Shown here in pieces: positions 14,601 through 29,600 of a DNA stretch of 64,000 bases; position 1 is the first letter of the stretch; every line of letters begins with the position of its first letter. The notes beneath the pieces are model-generated. The model was not told the origin of the DNA, searched no databases, and worked only from the letters and a program-made list of their open reading frames with translations. The stretch lies in NCBI GenBank assembly GCA_951640165.1, contig OX621237.1:10230001-10294000 (forward strand). The letters run 5' to 3'. A program made the translations under genes and the position numbers. This DNA is from Pseudoips prasinana (Eukaryota; Arthropoda; Insecta; Lepidoptera; Nolidae).

Positions 14601-17600
14601 TTAGCGTTCAGGTAGCCGAACGCATACAACTCGATCTCGGAGATTAACACGTAGTCCGGCACCATCATGGCCACGGACCGGAACAAAGCCTACACAAAAT
14701 TAAAATATTTATAATTTTGATTATAGAAAAAGTTATAAAATATCGATTGCTAGGTAAGTTCTCTTCATTGACAATTAAAAAAGGCTATAAATATTATTTG
14801 ATTATATTTACGCTATGCACTGTAAAAACTTTTCCAGCTGTAGCCTAACTCTTGCCAACACATATGCCGTATGCTTTTTTGACTAATTTTGACAAAAAAA
14901 TATGGGTCATTAGTGTTAACCAGGTAACAAGCTTCTTTAGTGCATAAAATTGTCAATTTCGCGCAATCATGCTTTGTCCTGCAACTTTTTAATAATATAA
15001 GCAACTAGCTGTGCCCCACGGCTTTATCCGTGTGTGTCTTAATCCAGGGTGTCAGCTAACTCCATACCAAATTTTATTACAATTGCTCCAACCGTTTATA
15101 CGTGAAGAAGTAACAAACATACACAGTCAGACAGTCACAATCTTTCGCCTTTATAATATAAGTAGGATAGCACTTGCAACTACAGACAAATAAATCACCT
15201 TCAAATTATCAGGGAGCTCAGACCGTCCAGCATATCCAGGGTTCATAGTGATAAAGCAAGCACAAGTCTTGTCTAGCTGCAGCAAAGTGCCTTCGAACAA
15301 CAATTCCGTAGCGCCAGAGTTAATTCCGCGCTGGATCGACAAGATTTGCTGAGCTACCACTGATAGTACTTCCAAGTCGATACGGTTGAACTCGTCGAAG
15401 CATGACCATGCACCACATGACGCTAAACCCTGGAAATAACCAAATAACTATTTTGAAGCACGATTTCCATAAGGAGTCTATCAGATTTTATACCATAGAC
15501 GTAACCATACCTTGAAAAATTTGCCGAGTGCAATATAATCAAGACCATCTGAACAGTTGAATACGACGCACTGTTTGGCTACAGCCTTCGCCAAATCCTT
15601 TACGGTTTCAGTCTTACCCGTACCCGCTGGTCCTTCAGGAGCACCACCTGCATTGTGAAATGAACCATACTTTAATGTAGGACAATTTAGCGGAAATACG
15701 GACTGGTAATGACGCCATACTACAATATCGTATTGCCAGGATTTTTATCACCATACTGAAGCTCCAAATTGATCTTCAAATGTTATCTTATACCTTGTCC
15801 GTATAAGAGATACTTGAATAAAAGTTACCCGGTTGGTATGCACCCGAGTTCAGTTGCAAAATCCCGCAAACTGTATTTTAAATTATAGATTGGCGAACGG
15901 CCCGACAACCAGTTAACCAGTTTTGCCTATTCGATAATGCATATGATATATTTATTGCCCAGACTGGTTTAACATCATCGTAACAGCGGTAAGAAAGCCT
16001 CTCCCGAGAATAATTTTGGAGATATGTCATAATTGCAACGCTTGGCATTTTTGATGCCTGGTGTTTCGCAGTAAGATTATCTCAGTACTCGGAAAGAAGC
16101 TGCTGCCCGTCCTTTAATAGATATTCCATTGGGTCTACTTCTACACCCCCCACGGGGTGAGATAATGATATTCTGATAATCGCCGCCGTAACCACCAGAC
16201 TGGTTATATCGACAAAATGGACCCATAATGGACGATTAGACTGGAGGATTCGTATCTTACATATATTCAAAATTGAGGAGTTCTGCTACCCGTTTTACTA
16301 AAGTTCCCCCAACTCTTGGACTGATCTCCAATTACAAAGCCTTACTTACTTATCGTATGGGCAGTGGTTACCCTAATGTCAGAGTTGTTCAAGCCGCTCA
16401 TTAGGCCTCTGACATGGCTTAACGACTGTTGCCTAATGGCTACAACCGGGACCAACAGCGTAACGTGCCCTCCGAAGCACGGAGACGCTCAGAAATTAAA
16501 CCACTTTCGCGGTCACCCATCTATGGACTGGCCGCGAGCCTAGTTGCTTGACCTCCCCAATCACTTACGGACTGGTGAGAGCATCTAGCTGTGAGCCCTA
16601 GTTGAGTTAGTAGTCCCTAGAATGATTTTACACTTCGTATTTGATAACTTACCTAAGTTGAGATGCAGTGCACCAAACAAAGTTCTGAAGCATCTGTCTG
16701 TGAGCGGCGTTACTACAAGTCGACCCGTGTTACCGAGGTATTCATACCCGTACCGTAGTTCCGAGTTGATCATACGAGTTGTACACTGCCATGACTTGTC
16801 TTCTTGTTCCTGTTAACGCACTTATTATAGTTAAAAACACTAGCAGATACTTATGTGTTTATTAATAACTACCTTTCCGTTTAGCCTATTGTGTAACATA
16901 TATAATATAAGCTACGTGGAGACATGGGTACTTTACCCATATCTCCACGTCTAGACATTTCCTGTTAACACTACTTAATAGATGGCAATAAGATTTATAA
17001 ATAATAGGACACTTGAAATCTACAAATAACCGAAACCTAGAAATGATTGAGAAGAAAACTAATTACACATTAACCCTATAACTGGTAGTGGCAATATAGT
17101 TGCCACAATATTTTGAACCCTCTCAGTTTGTTATAAGCCAACTACCTACCAGTCAAAAGGTTAACACGCTTGTCACTACATAAAAGACTGCAGTCAAGGT
17201 AGAGCTCATTGTGTCCATGATATCTGAGGTATGTAACATAGAGTGAGCAGTTTATCGTTCACTATATACATTTGGTTTATCCCGCTTGTTTCTTGAGTAC
17301 TTTATAAGAGACAGTAGAGATTTTTGAAGTAAAACTTCTTAACACACGCTTGACTTGGGGAGTAAGCTGATGTATGCGTGACGAGAGCGTTGCGAAAAAT
17401 GTGATCGAGCGACGCGAACGGACGTTGAGAGGGAGATATAAGTTAGTAAATATAGAAAGAGAGAGACTTACGTCTGTGGGGGTAAAAGAGAGGTACTATC
17501 ACACATTTTTCTTTCTCCCTCTTTCCCTCAAAGCATAGTATATCTACTTTTTACATCAGTCGTATGGTCTAAAGCACACTCTTTTTCGTAATTTCTGGAT

Positions 17601-20600
17601 AAAACTATACCAAACTAAAAGAATAGATTTATTTCATGTTGATTTACTTTATGTGAAACAGGCGGCATACCTCCCAATAGTACCGAATTTGTGAGAGCCA
17701 ATTGAAGTCGTTGTCTTGTCGTACGTCTAGATCTATGAGCAGCAGTAAGACATCTCTTGCATGCACATCTAACACGACCAAAGCTCCTGTAATCCAAGTA
17801 CACTTCTTTTATTACAGATCATAACACTGAAATTTCCTATCAACAAAACAAATCAAAATATTCATCGTTGGAATTTAGGGTAGGTTAAACCGTTTTACCA
17901 TAATGGCACGTACTGCTATTTACCTACACGGTTATTTGTAAACCACCAACAACCCCGCAGTACTAAATTGCCAAGATGACCGTTTTTCTACAAGTTCGGA
18001 CACAACTCAATACATGAAAAAAAAATGATTTTAACAGTTCTTATTGTACTCTCGTGACATTTGTAGGTCTATGTTTTAGACATCAATAAAAGGGACGACG
18101 CGACGCGCGAAAGACGCTAAGCACGCGCGCGTGTGCGCGTCTTTGCGATACTCGTAGAGTTATAAACATTCAAGTGGGAAATTAATTTAATACTTAATTT
18201 TGTATGAAAATATCAAAAGTTGTAGAACAAAAGTTGTTGCATATGGTGTTTACCTATCTAATACTGCGAGGTTGTTGGTGTTTCAGAAGTAAACCTGTAT
18301 ACATTTATATCTTTTATTATTATACATTCTAATATATCTTACCTAACGTAATCCTATTCTGTAAACTAAGCGGTCCGCGTACCAAGTCTACTATCTTGGA
18401 AATTTGGTAGTTGCATTTCTCCCAATACTTTTTCATTGCTGCTATGCTGTCATGAATAGCTTCTGTTACTTCCAACGTCCAGAAAGCCATAGCGTTACAT
18501 TGAACCTAAAATATTACAAGTTATTATAATTTGGCAAAGGTGCAAAAACAAAGTCATATAAAACCAGCGTTAGCAGATCTGTGTTCAAATTTTGTTTTGC
18601 CATGGGTAGTAAGCAATTGGGAACAGAAAAGTTATGACAATCAATTTTAGGATCTAAGTAAGTTTATAAGTAGTTTTCAGTCAGATGTTTTGGTAGTTCC
18701 TATCAGAAAAACCCTAGTATAAAATACCCAAACGACCAACGATGGAGTATTTCGAATATAAGTAATAATTAATACTCACAATTTGACCTGGCCATGTTAT
18801 CACCCAGTCTTGTCTTGGTCGATTTAAATAGTCATTGTAAGCTTCAGCAACAACAAAATGTACTGACGCTTTCATAGATTTTTCTAACTCTGACAGCCAT
18901 TTTTCCACCTACAATAACAGAATGAAGGGATATCACAAAGGTATTTAATATCACTATAAATAATCAAAGATATTAAACTGACGGTGAAGAAATTAAAAAC
19001 AATTGTAAGAGTGTAGGAATAAACTACCTGTCCCCTCGCAGCGGCAGTGTTGATTATCATAGTGAGACCAACAATTTCACCTTCCGAGGACCTCATGTGA
19101 GTTACCACCATCTCTTCGGTAAAGGTCAGTTTTGCAATTCCTTCGAAGCATTTCTTTAGATGAGGTTGTACTCTATAAGTCAATATAGAATTAGTATTCC
19201 ATAAACATTTTAATACAGAGGGAGATTTTATGCTGCCAACATACAAAGGCTGCCTGACCATTTCTTTGAGATGTCTAGCAGCTATGTCGCAGATGGGAGT
19301 ATCACTGGCCAAGTGAGGCAGCGGAAGGCAACAGCATTATTATTTTGGATTTCAACCCTTTAATTTGAACTACACATTTACAGTTGTTCTTTAACTAATG
19401 ACAGTAAAAGGCGTGATACCATAGGAAACCTAGCAATTTCTGATTATATTATTTTAGTTATATACTCATAAAGTACTAGTTTTATTTTTCATTTAGTAAA
19501 GACCATTTATTTGAAAATTATTATTGCTTACCTCAGAGGATCTTTGGTCTCTGACAAAATCTCAAGCAGCTCATCATTGGACAAAAAGAAGAAGCGAGGG
19601 AAGAACAGACGCTTTTTCTCGAGATATGCATTCAGCCCTCGCTGCACCATCTCTAATAGGTTGTTGGACTTGCGGAGACGGTCCAACATCTTCTCTATTT
19701 GGATGACATCTAGCACCCGAGGCTCAGTAAATGCGGCTTTCATTATCTCGCGCCACATCTGTTAATATAAATCATTGACAATTTATTACAATTGAGATCA
19801 TTAGCAGCATAGTCTGAATGAGATTGAGATAATAATTGATGTTCAAAATAAAACACGACAATTATTAAAAACGAAATGAAAATCTACTTTACCTGCTATA
19901 ATGATAAATCCACCTGTAAGTATTAAAAATCATAAGTTTATCCTTTACCTTATCAACAGCACTAAACCGACGCCCTTCTTCCGGAATCTGCTGTTGAATA
20001 TCAGGAGAACTGAAAATGGGTTCCAAGTACATCCATGTAGCCTGCACTTTCAACCACTCATCCAATATCTCTAACAGGAGAAGAAGTTTTCCCTCCCAGT
20101 CACTAAAAACAAAGTTTATACCCATTCAAACACCTGTTTTCGACTATCTTATAGGATAACAATGCAGTTTGTCCTTTATATTGCAACACTGAGTGCACAT
20201 GTACCAAATAGATGAAGAGGCAGTTACTTATTAAAATATGAATCTATTTTTGTACCATGACATTTCAGATGAGAATTCATTCATGTCATCACATTGAAAC
20301 TATGGAAAGCGGTAGATGACTCAAATAACTAGAAGTAGAATCACGATAATACTTACACAATAATTTCTTCAAATGGTTTTATATAAGGTGAATTCTTCAT
20401 AGTTTGCGTTTTGACGATGTGGTCATCCAATAACAGTTGAATATCATCGACACTTGATAAAATATAAGTTCCGGTGTCCCTAAAAATGATTTCAGTTAAT
20501 GTAACAATCAATCGTACATTAAATTAAATTCAGACCACTATTCTAAAACTAACTTGTAAACCAAAATGTCGAATTTGAGCTCGGCCCATTCCTTCATCAT

Positions 20601-23600
20601 CTTGTCAAGTGCTCTTTCTAGATTGTTCTCTTTAGTAGCTGCCTCAGATATACCCTCGAATTTATCAATGTAATCATCAAGTCCAAAATCGATAACTTTT
20701 TCCAACGTTAGTTCCTCGTCTACCAGGATCGGGAACCCAACAATTTCTGAGATCTTCTCCCAATGACGCGGCTTCATGCCTGGGTTACCAAGTGTTTGTA
20801 TAATCGGCATGTGGGTCTTGAATTCATCGATTCTTTCCCTAAAATAATGTTATTGAATTATAGTCAACTACAACCTGGATCAACCATATTTGCATTATTA
20901 ATTCATACCTCACAGAAACTGCTAAGCGATGAGTTTCAGGCACCTCTTGGAAAGATTTCTCCAGTTTATATACCACCTTGTAGTAATAACTGACGTCACC
21001 CTCAATTTCCTCAGGATCAAAACTTCCAACCTTGAATGCATTGTGTAATAAATAACAGCAGCAGTGTAATAAATAACATAGGCATTATAAAAGGTGTGCC
21101 ATAATTTATTGAAGGACATTTAAAAAGCGCATGCAACGGAACAAATAAATGAAAACTGTTTTGTAAAATAACAATATTAAAATTTGGCTCTCCTTACAAA
21201 ATGCACCGGTCAATAGACATTTTGTATGGAAAGTTAATCTTTATATTTTACAAGTAGATGTTGTTCATGTTGTTCTGTTTCAATAGCAAATTAAGCTACT
21301 TAAGTTTCGTTCACTATTACGCCTTATATAAAGCGACTTTGTATAGAATTTCAAGATAACTCGTATATCACTAACCTTTGAAGAAACCCATGTATGGTGT
21401 TTATCCAGAAATCCATGTCCAGCATCAAAAAGTTTCTTAAATGGCACCAATCGATCAAAAATAACCTTCCTCTTGGGATATTGAGATAGTTCCCATCCAA
21501 ACGAAGCCTCTTCTTCATTAAATTGATCAATCTTTGTTAGAGCGCCTGACAACCTGTGGTTGTAATATTTTCGTATGATTTCAAACTTCTTGCCTATTGA
21601 ATCAGCGTGAGAGAGTTTGGGTATGTCATAATCGAGAACAATTTAAATGATTATTTATTATGTTATTGTTGTTATGCCAGTCCTATGGTGGCAATAGCTG
21701 GAAGTATAGGCGCGAGGGGTGAGGTAAAGCGATGAGTTTATGGTTATATATAATATTTTCATTTTCAAGATATCGTCTTAAGAAAATGAACACCGGATAT
21801 AAAAAAGTAGAATGCCGATATATTAAACATGCAATTTTTATGTAAACTAATTTATAGGTGAAACTTTGGTGCCATGTTAGATGATCTCACAGACTGTTAA
21901 ATTCCTTTTTAATTATAACAAAGTTTACAATTTTGAGTTGAACAAACGATTCGAACAACTCGCTTAGCGCAGCGCTTCTCAATAAACATCTGTTTTTAGT
22001 TCTATCCCCGCATAGAACAATGATTTGTGAGCCTCATATATAATTCCTCTGAATATATATATGCGTTTTTTATCCATGAATTACATGTTAGTTAGATCAC
22101 AGCAAAAAAGGAATTTATTTACATAGTGCTGTCGATATTTTTTTAGAAATAACAATTTAAAAAACAATGAAAATAAAATTGGTAACTCACTTCTCATCTA
22201 AGCGATCTGCACGATAAACGTATTTAGGTAACTCTTCAATTTCACCCCAATATTGTAATTCGTTGACTTGATTTTCGTATACTTCCAGATCGTCGATGAA
22301 TTTGGAAATACGTACCTAAAGGAAATTAATGAATTTAGTACTAATTAAACTCTTAAAAGTAATTAGCTATTACTTTAGATCTATCACGTTACCTTCAATA
22401 ATTCTTGATATTCTGTTTTTTTCTGGTCACATATCGCTTTAGATTCTTCTACAATGCCAGGCATACGGGCATGCCTGAATAAAAAAAAATGTAATATCAC
22501 TGTATGTACGTACTAACGTTGCAATTGAACCACCAGATAGTGTAGTCTCGTAAATAATATCTTGGGAGAACTAACACACTGCCATCTGATCACATACTAG
22601 GCCAGAACGTGTACTATGGCAACCAGATAGCTGATTAACATACTTATTTATTTCTAAATATATATATATATATTATAGAGAAAGTACACCCAGATACAAA
22701 ACAATTCGCGCTCATCATACAAAGGTTGTTAATATTCAAGCGTTTTAACTTAGGTATTTATAAACACAATATTTACCGATAATTAACTACAACAGACAGA
22801 CTATTAATAAAAAATACTAGACTACCAATTTAATGAAGGCGCCGCATAATTACAAGATTACAAAGAGCGCCATTTTTGCGTTAAAACAAAAAAGAGCGCC
22901 AAAACAAACCATTTTTAGGGTTCCGTAGCCAAATGGCAAAAAACAGAACCCTTATAGATTCGTCATGTCTGTCTGTCTGTCCGTCCGTATGTCACAGCCA
23001 TTTTTTTTCCGAAACTATAAGAGCTGTACTGTTGAAACTTGGTAAGTAGATGTATTCTGTGAACCGCATTAAGATTTTTACACAAAAATAGAAAAATAAT
23101 AATAATTTTAGGGGTTCCCCATACATAGAACTGAAACTCAAAAAAAAATTTTTCATCGTACCCATACATGTGGGGTATCTATGGATAGGTCTTCAAAAAT
23201 GATATTGAGGTTCCTAATATCATTTTTTTTCTAAACTGAACAGTTTGCGCGAGAGACGCTTCCAAAGTGGAAAAATGTGTGCCCCCCCCCCCCCCTGTAA
23301 CTTCTAAAATAAGAGAATAATAAATCTAAAAAAAATATATGGTGTACATTACCATGTAAACTAACAACAAAAATTGGTTTGAATGAGATCTAGCAAGTAG
23401 TTTTATTTAATACGTCATAAACCATAAACCGCAATTTACCTTTCATTTAATCATAATATTTGCTGCTACGGAACCCTCCATGTGCGAGTCTGACTCGCAC
23501 TTGGCCGGTTTTTTTTATTATTCACATCAAATGCAATACTCATTTTATTAAAAAATACCTTAAAAACTATGATTCGCTTTACTATAGTTACTTTAGTCGA

Positions 23601-26600
23601 TAAAGAATAAATTAAATGATATAAGCAATAATTTGGGAAAATGTAGTCAAACTTATTCGATATACGAACTTATTATAAGTTTTACGCTTAAACCATAGAA
23701 ATTTAGTTAAAATGTAAACATTTTTATATTAACGTTAAAATATTACCAATGGAACGTCTGGTTGTTTGCCTTCATCTCTAGTGCCGTGAAGGTAGTATAG
23801 TCTCCAAGGAATACGATGTATCTCAGGACATTCCTCAGTTTGTCCTCCATTTCTCCCATAAGCTGGTCTTCCACCTTCTTGACGTAAGCTATGAGATCCA
23901 TCAGCGCTGCCGTGTCAGGAGGAGGAGTAAGTAGAGTATTGGCTATGGCCGCGTATTCGTCGTAAATCCTAGTATGATTACAATAACAGCCGATGAAAAT
24001 ATCATATGAAATATAATTCAAAAGTCATATAAGTTTATAATAATTAAATCATTAGTTGATGAAAAATAAATTAGTAAAAAGAACAATATTAATAATTATA
24101 GAAAAAATACAGACAATTAATTTTAAACATTTAATATGGTTATAGTATGTTGTTTTGATGTATTTTATGCAGTATGAAAACATTGTAGGTAGTTGGCTAG
24201 AGCTTTTAACGAAACCAGACTTATATCAAGAAGAATTACTACAGGATTTAAGATTTGGCAAACGTAAATAAGTAACATGATAAATTATTTCTATATTTTT
24301 TATAAAAATATATCCTACGCTACAACTATGTCAGTTTTAAATCATACCTATATTGTTGTTACAGGTCTGCTGAGAAAGAGAGATACAGAACCTTTCATTT
24401 GAATTTATAAATATTATTCGTCTTGAATTTATACATAAATCCTGATCGATGTAGCGACACTGGAATGCTAGCTATCTATAACGTTGCTGTGTTTATTTAT
24501 GCTTACATTACTAATTTTAAACACTTCACCAATTCAGATGTACATATGTGGTCATATCAAACGAATTTCGGCGTCCATAAACTAGGCTGTATCGCAAGGA
24601 ATGCACATAGTTATATTATGTCCATCTCCCTCATCTTTATGTCCATGCCCAGATCCAATTTAAGAACAACCACAAATATATGAATACAACATGGGATAAG
24701 TATACCTAACCTAAATAAATAAAGACTATTACTAAAGTACTAACGCTTTTATCATTATCTGATAATCTTCAGTCATCCTCCTCAGCAGTTGATTGGCAAG
24801 CCTTGTCGCTGCAGACCTCAGTGAATTTATAAGTTCTGCTCTCTGTATTTGAAACATTCCTATGACAACGGTTCCTTCCAGTTTAGAAGGGATCTCCTTA
24901 GCTAATTCCACGTATTTCGCTGACTCTGCGCAATATTGCTCAAAGGTATGCTCCGGACGAGCGTTTATAAAGGCGTCGACTTGAGCTAAGGACTACAAAA
25001 AATTCAAATTACAAGATAGTATTATTTTCCCCTTTACCAACAAGAGTACAAATCCGTGGGCAAAAGCTATTAATAAGAACAGAAGATAAAAGTTGACGTT
25101 TTTAAAAGAAAGACAATACATTTCTTGGACCGATTCGAGATTTAGAGGGGTAAGTGGTCAGCTTGCACAGTATTTTATCTGATTAGCTCAAACAACAAAT
25201 GTTTGAATGACAAATACATAATAAAATACTCTCAAGATAATCCTGTTATAAGTAAATAACGCCATATTTTAACGTTACTTATCCGTAGCCTGTATTGTAT
25301 ATTGAGTTGTAATCAACATTATTTCTTGTTATATTTAGATTACCTAGTCGATATCTAAACGGAAGGCAATACGTACTGTATAACGTCTATGAAAACTTCA
25401 TGTGTGTATAGAACATAAATTACGAAATAATAATCTAATCTTTTGAATAAAATTACCAAAACACACATTATACATGGTACCTATCGTAAAAATAAATAAT
25501 ATCAGGGAAAATGAATCCGTCGTCTCACCTGGCCATTAAGTAAGCAGACGTAGTCATCAAAATCTTGTACTCTAAGCTCCGGTCCAATTCTTTGATCTCC
25601 AATCAGCTCTGTTACTGTTTTCTTGTAACTATCCACCAGTTCAAAATCTATAATGGGCTGTTAAAAGATTCCATCAATTGATTTTATTTCAAACGAAATA
25701 CAATCATTCATGAGTTTGTTTTTTATTTTACCTTTAGAACGGATACTTGCTCACTGTTGAAATCTTGGTACAATAGTGTTTCAAGTCTAGGCGATTGTCG
25801 GCAAGCGTCGATAAGAAAGTCGTACAAAAGATTTATTTGATCTCTAAACTGCTTGAACGAAGGATCGAATTCAATCGCTTCGTTAGTGAATCCCAGATTG
25901 ATGACAAATCCTTGATTGCAACCCTGTTTGAAGATAGATTGTGGAAATTGATCATTGGCAACAAAGGATATTCCACAGTACCCTCCGAAACAACATGTAT
26001 CCAGATAAATAAAAGCATATATATTTTATAACATGTGATTGAATTATTGTAATTCAGATTGATAATTATTAGTTTCGTTAAATACTGAACGGCAAAGCAT
26101 TTGATTTAATTAATATTTTTTATTGGAATTTTAGTTAAATGTATAGATGTATAGATCACGATGATGCAATAATTTTAGAGATATATGTATAATTTTATAT
26201 GACTAAATAGTAAAAATTAGGAGTATTTCCGATACTTGTGGAAAACTTTGGAGGAGGCTTTTGTCCAGCAGTGGAAGTCTTACAGCGGATAGAAAAATTA
26301 TTAACTAAGCTGCCATAGTTCATAATGTTTCTATCATATTATAATTCTAACTAAGAATAGAGAGTTTTAGGTCAAAATCTAAATATCACTAAGTAAGACG
26401 ACGATCCATAGTCACAATAAAAGAACTGAGAATGGGTTAAACTTAAGTACGTATCTTGGGAAATTGAAGAATTTGCGCATAACTCACCCCAACGTCAGTA
26501 ACGTAATCCGTAAACTCTTTCATAGATTTTAAACACAAAGTTTGCAGATTGTAAGTCATGATACACGACAGACAGTTGTAGAAGCGCTTCATTCTAGATA

Positions 26601-29600
26601 CTTGCTTCGGTTCCGGAATCAATTTCTTTTTACTTCCCTAAAAGTTATCAGCATTATAAATTTATCTGTAGCCCCAAACTTGGAGTTAATAATTACTTTT
26701 TTAAAAATAGAACAGATTTTTACATTTCCTGACATCAACCAATTTGTTCATTCCAAATTTAAAAATTCAAAAAGAAAGCTCCTTTAAAGTTGGAAAAAAG
26801 TGATCGAAAAATAAAAATATTCATTAATCTTTTATACTTCGTATTGATTCTCTTAGAACGTACCTACTCATTGTACTGTTTCTTTATACTTCCGAATCGG
26901 CCAACAATACGGCCCCACCAATGACAAACAGTTACCGTAGTCTATGATGCTTGCAAGATAACTTCCTTTGGCAATAATATAAGTTTCGTTATCCATGAAT
27001 TGCGTTATTAGTTATCTGCTAATGAATCCACGAAATACATGCACTATATGTTTGTTACCCACGGCGAATAATGTACCTCTATTAACAGTGTTGGTTTACT
27101 CAAAAATTCCGGAGATTTCAGGTAGGTACCTCATATATTGCATAATATTGCCGTGAAACTTTCATACAAATACTATCTTACGGTATTTTAAGCGACTCAC
27201 AGCGGGATATTCTCACCCGCTTATGAATATGGATTCAAATTGGTATTCAAGTATTCAATTTTAATTTTCTTACCTGAAGAAATATAGCTTGAATAGTTGG
27301 AATCCACTGATGGGTAAGAACATTACCGGCCGCTTCTATGTGCCTTTTGCATATGAAGCAAAAGTCTTGCAGCTCGTACGCTTCATTTGTGGTCATTATG
27401 TCTTTCATACTGATCAACCTCAAGTCACTAAAATCAGCCAACATCACATTTCACATTCAAATAATAATATGTATGATCAGATATAGGTTCTTAGAATCAT
27501 TTAGATATATTAGACATAATATGTAACAATAACAACTTAGTTTATTAATGTAACTCAGTACGAGTTCACAATTTTGATTATTATTGGTACAAGACTTATA
27601 TTTTAAAATTAGTTACAAATAGTGGAAACAATTACATGTTGTATATATCTATCAATGATTACACAGCACAATCTACCCATCAAACTAAACAAATAAAGAT
27701 TAAACCAGGTTGAGAAAAACTAAAATAAAATAAAATATTTGATCATACAAAGCGCATCAGACATTTTTATAGGGATACTTATTTAAGTTAATGTTCTTCA
27801 CGTCGCATCTTTTATAGGCAAGTCAGATACATTTAATAAAAACGTAAAGTAACTTTATGTGTACACTACTGTAACAAAACATGGCAGTGTTTACTTTATT
27901 TTATTTTATTATGTGTTACATGCTATGATTGCTATGTTGTGTATACTGATATTTTACAAATAAATAAATCAATTATATTATTTATCGTTAAAATATAACT
28001 TGTTTTTATAGAACTAAAACAGCAAACTAGAACACAGCACCTATAGCGCTTGCGACACACAGGATATCACTAAGCAAAGCTTTTCGGGCAGAAGGGAAGG
28101 GTAGGCCCTTCTGCCCGAAAAGCTCAGGCCTTAGTCACACCCAGGTCCACATCATTATCTCAATAATGCTATTTCTATTGATCTATTTTATTTGTAAAGC
28201 GTAAATACTATCCTAAAAATGGTAAATCAGTAATTTAATCGTGCGACGGGTTTCAAACCCTGGGCCAATCCGGGGTAGGCGCTCTGCCGTTAATAATAAT
28301 AATAAAAACCAGGTTTCAAACCAGTATGCTCTACCCAAAGATATTATTACCAATATGGGGTATGAACGGAGTAAGCTACGAACGATACTCACGGCAGTTC
28401 GAATTTAGAATTCTCTCGCTAACACCCTTACGAAGGATCGAAGTGGACCCATTGGATTCATCGGCTTCATCGACAGCCGATGAATCCAATGGGTATCGTT
28501 CATAGCTTAATTACTAACATGCTATGGGCTGTCGACGCCTTTTTTTATTTTATTTTTTATTATTATTATTAACGGCAGAGTGCCTACCCCGGATTGGCCC
28601 AGGGTTTGAAACCCGTCGCACGATTAAATTTATGATTTCTTATTTTTGAGAATAATGGACTTTTTTAAGAAATTGTTTTCTGTTAGGTGGACGCTACTAT
28701 ATTTTAAGCGTACGAATGCGGTAACATTCGCCAACAATTCCTTATACAAAAAAACTTTGGTCAGTAACTAAACTTACTTGAACTGCTTCCACCATATTTG
28801 TAGTACTTGCGCAATACATGGGTTGACACTGTGCAAGTTCTTCGAGAGGTATTTGTGCGCCATCGCGTACCGGTTCCTCCAAGCATCGTCTTTCAGAGTC
28901 AACTCTTGCTTCAGTGGAGTTTCGTCTACTTCTAATGATTCTTCCTGGCAAAAGATAGATACATTTTATATTATAATGTGAGGCTGCTTCGAAGATTATC
29001 TAGGGTTTCGGTTGCAAACCAACGTCAATGACTTAAAACCACACGAGTAAGATAGCTCTGGTAACCGCCTTTACCAATAATACCATATTTTTTTGTTGTA
29101 ATGAAGGTTAAGGTTTTGGAGATTGAACTAAAGGTTATTAAGGAATATTTATACGATGTAGATTATTTAGTACTGATCATTCTTTTAAAATAAATAAAAT
29201 AAACATTATTGTCATTCCCTTGTCTGAATGGTTCTGTCTATAATGAGGCAAGAACTCAGTGTTATTAGTATTATGATGGACCTTATGTGTTTAGCGATGG
29301 TCGCGCTTTATTGCTATCACCGGATACACTACCCAGTTATACAAACTCAGCGGGTTCATCTACTGCCGGGTTCAACACGGCCCAGTTGACACGGTCCGTC
29401 GCATCATACTCAAGAGGGCATTCATACGGGATTCGCTCGACTTTAAGTAAATTATTTAATAGGCGAACACAATATCTGCTCGATAGGTTGTCTCAATGTG
29501 TCTTATTGTAGATTATACTTAGGAAGTCAAAAGAAAAACATGAAATCAACTAACTATATTATTTAACTTACTAATAATTTAACTTACTATATTACTAACT

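Noticed and set aside
18095..18155. CpG/CG-alternating stretch as a regulatory island
   Set aside because: Short acgcgcgcg-type run inside an intron; nothing else supports a regulatory role.
19173..19312. Upstream extension of exon 19 (open for about 47 more codons)
   Set aside because: Exon 18 joins exon 19 at 19172 in perfect phase to give the conserved [11 protein letters not shown] junction. The open stretch is intron.
29287..29511. Plus-strand 74-codon frame
   Set aside because: No similarity, no splice context, antisense in an intron; probably chance.
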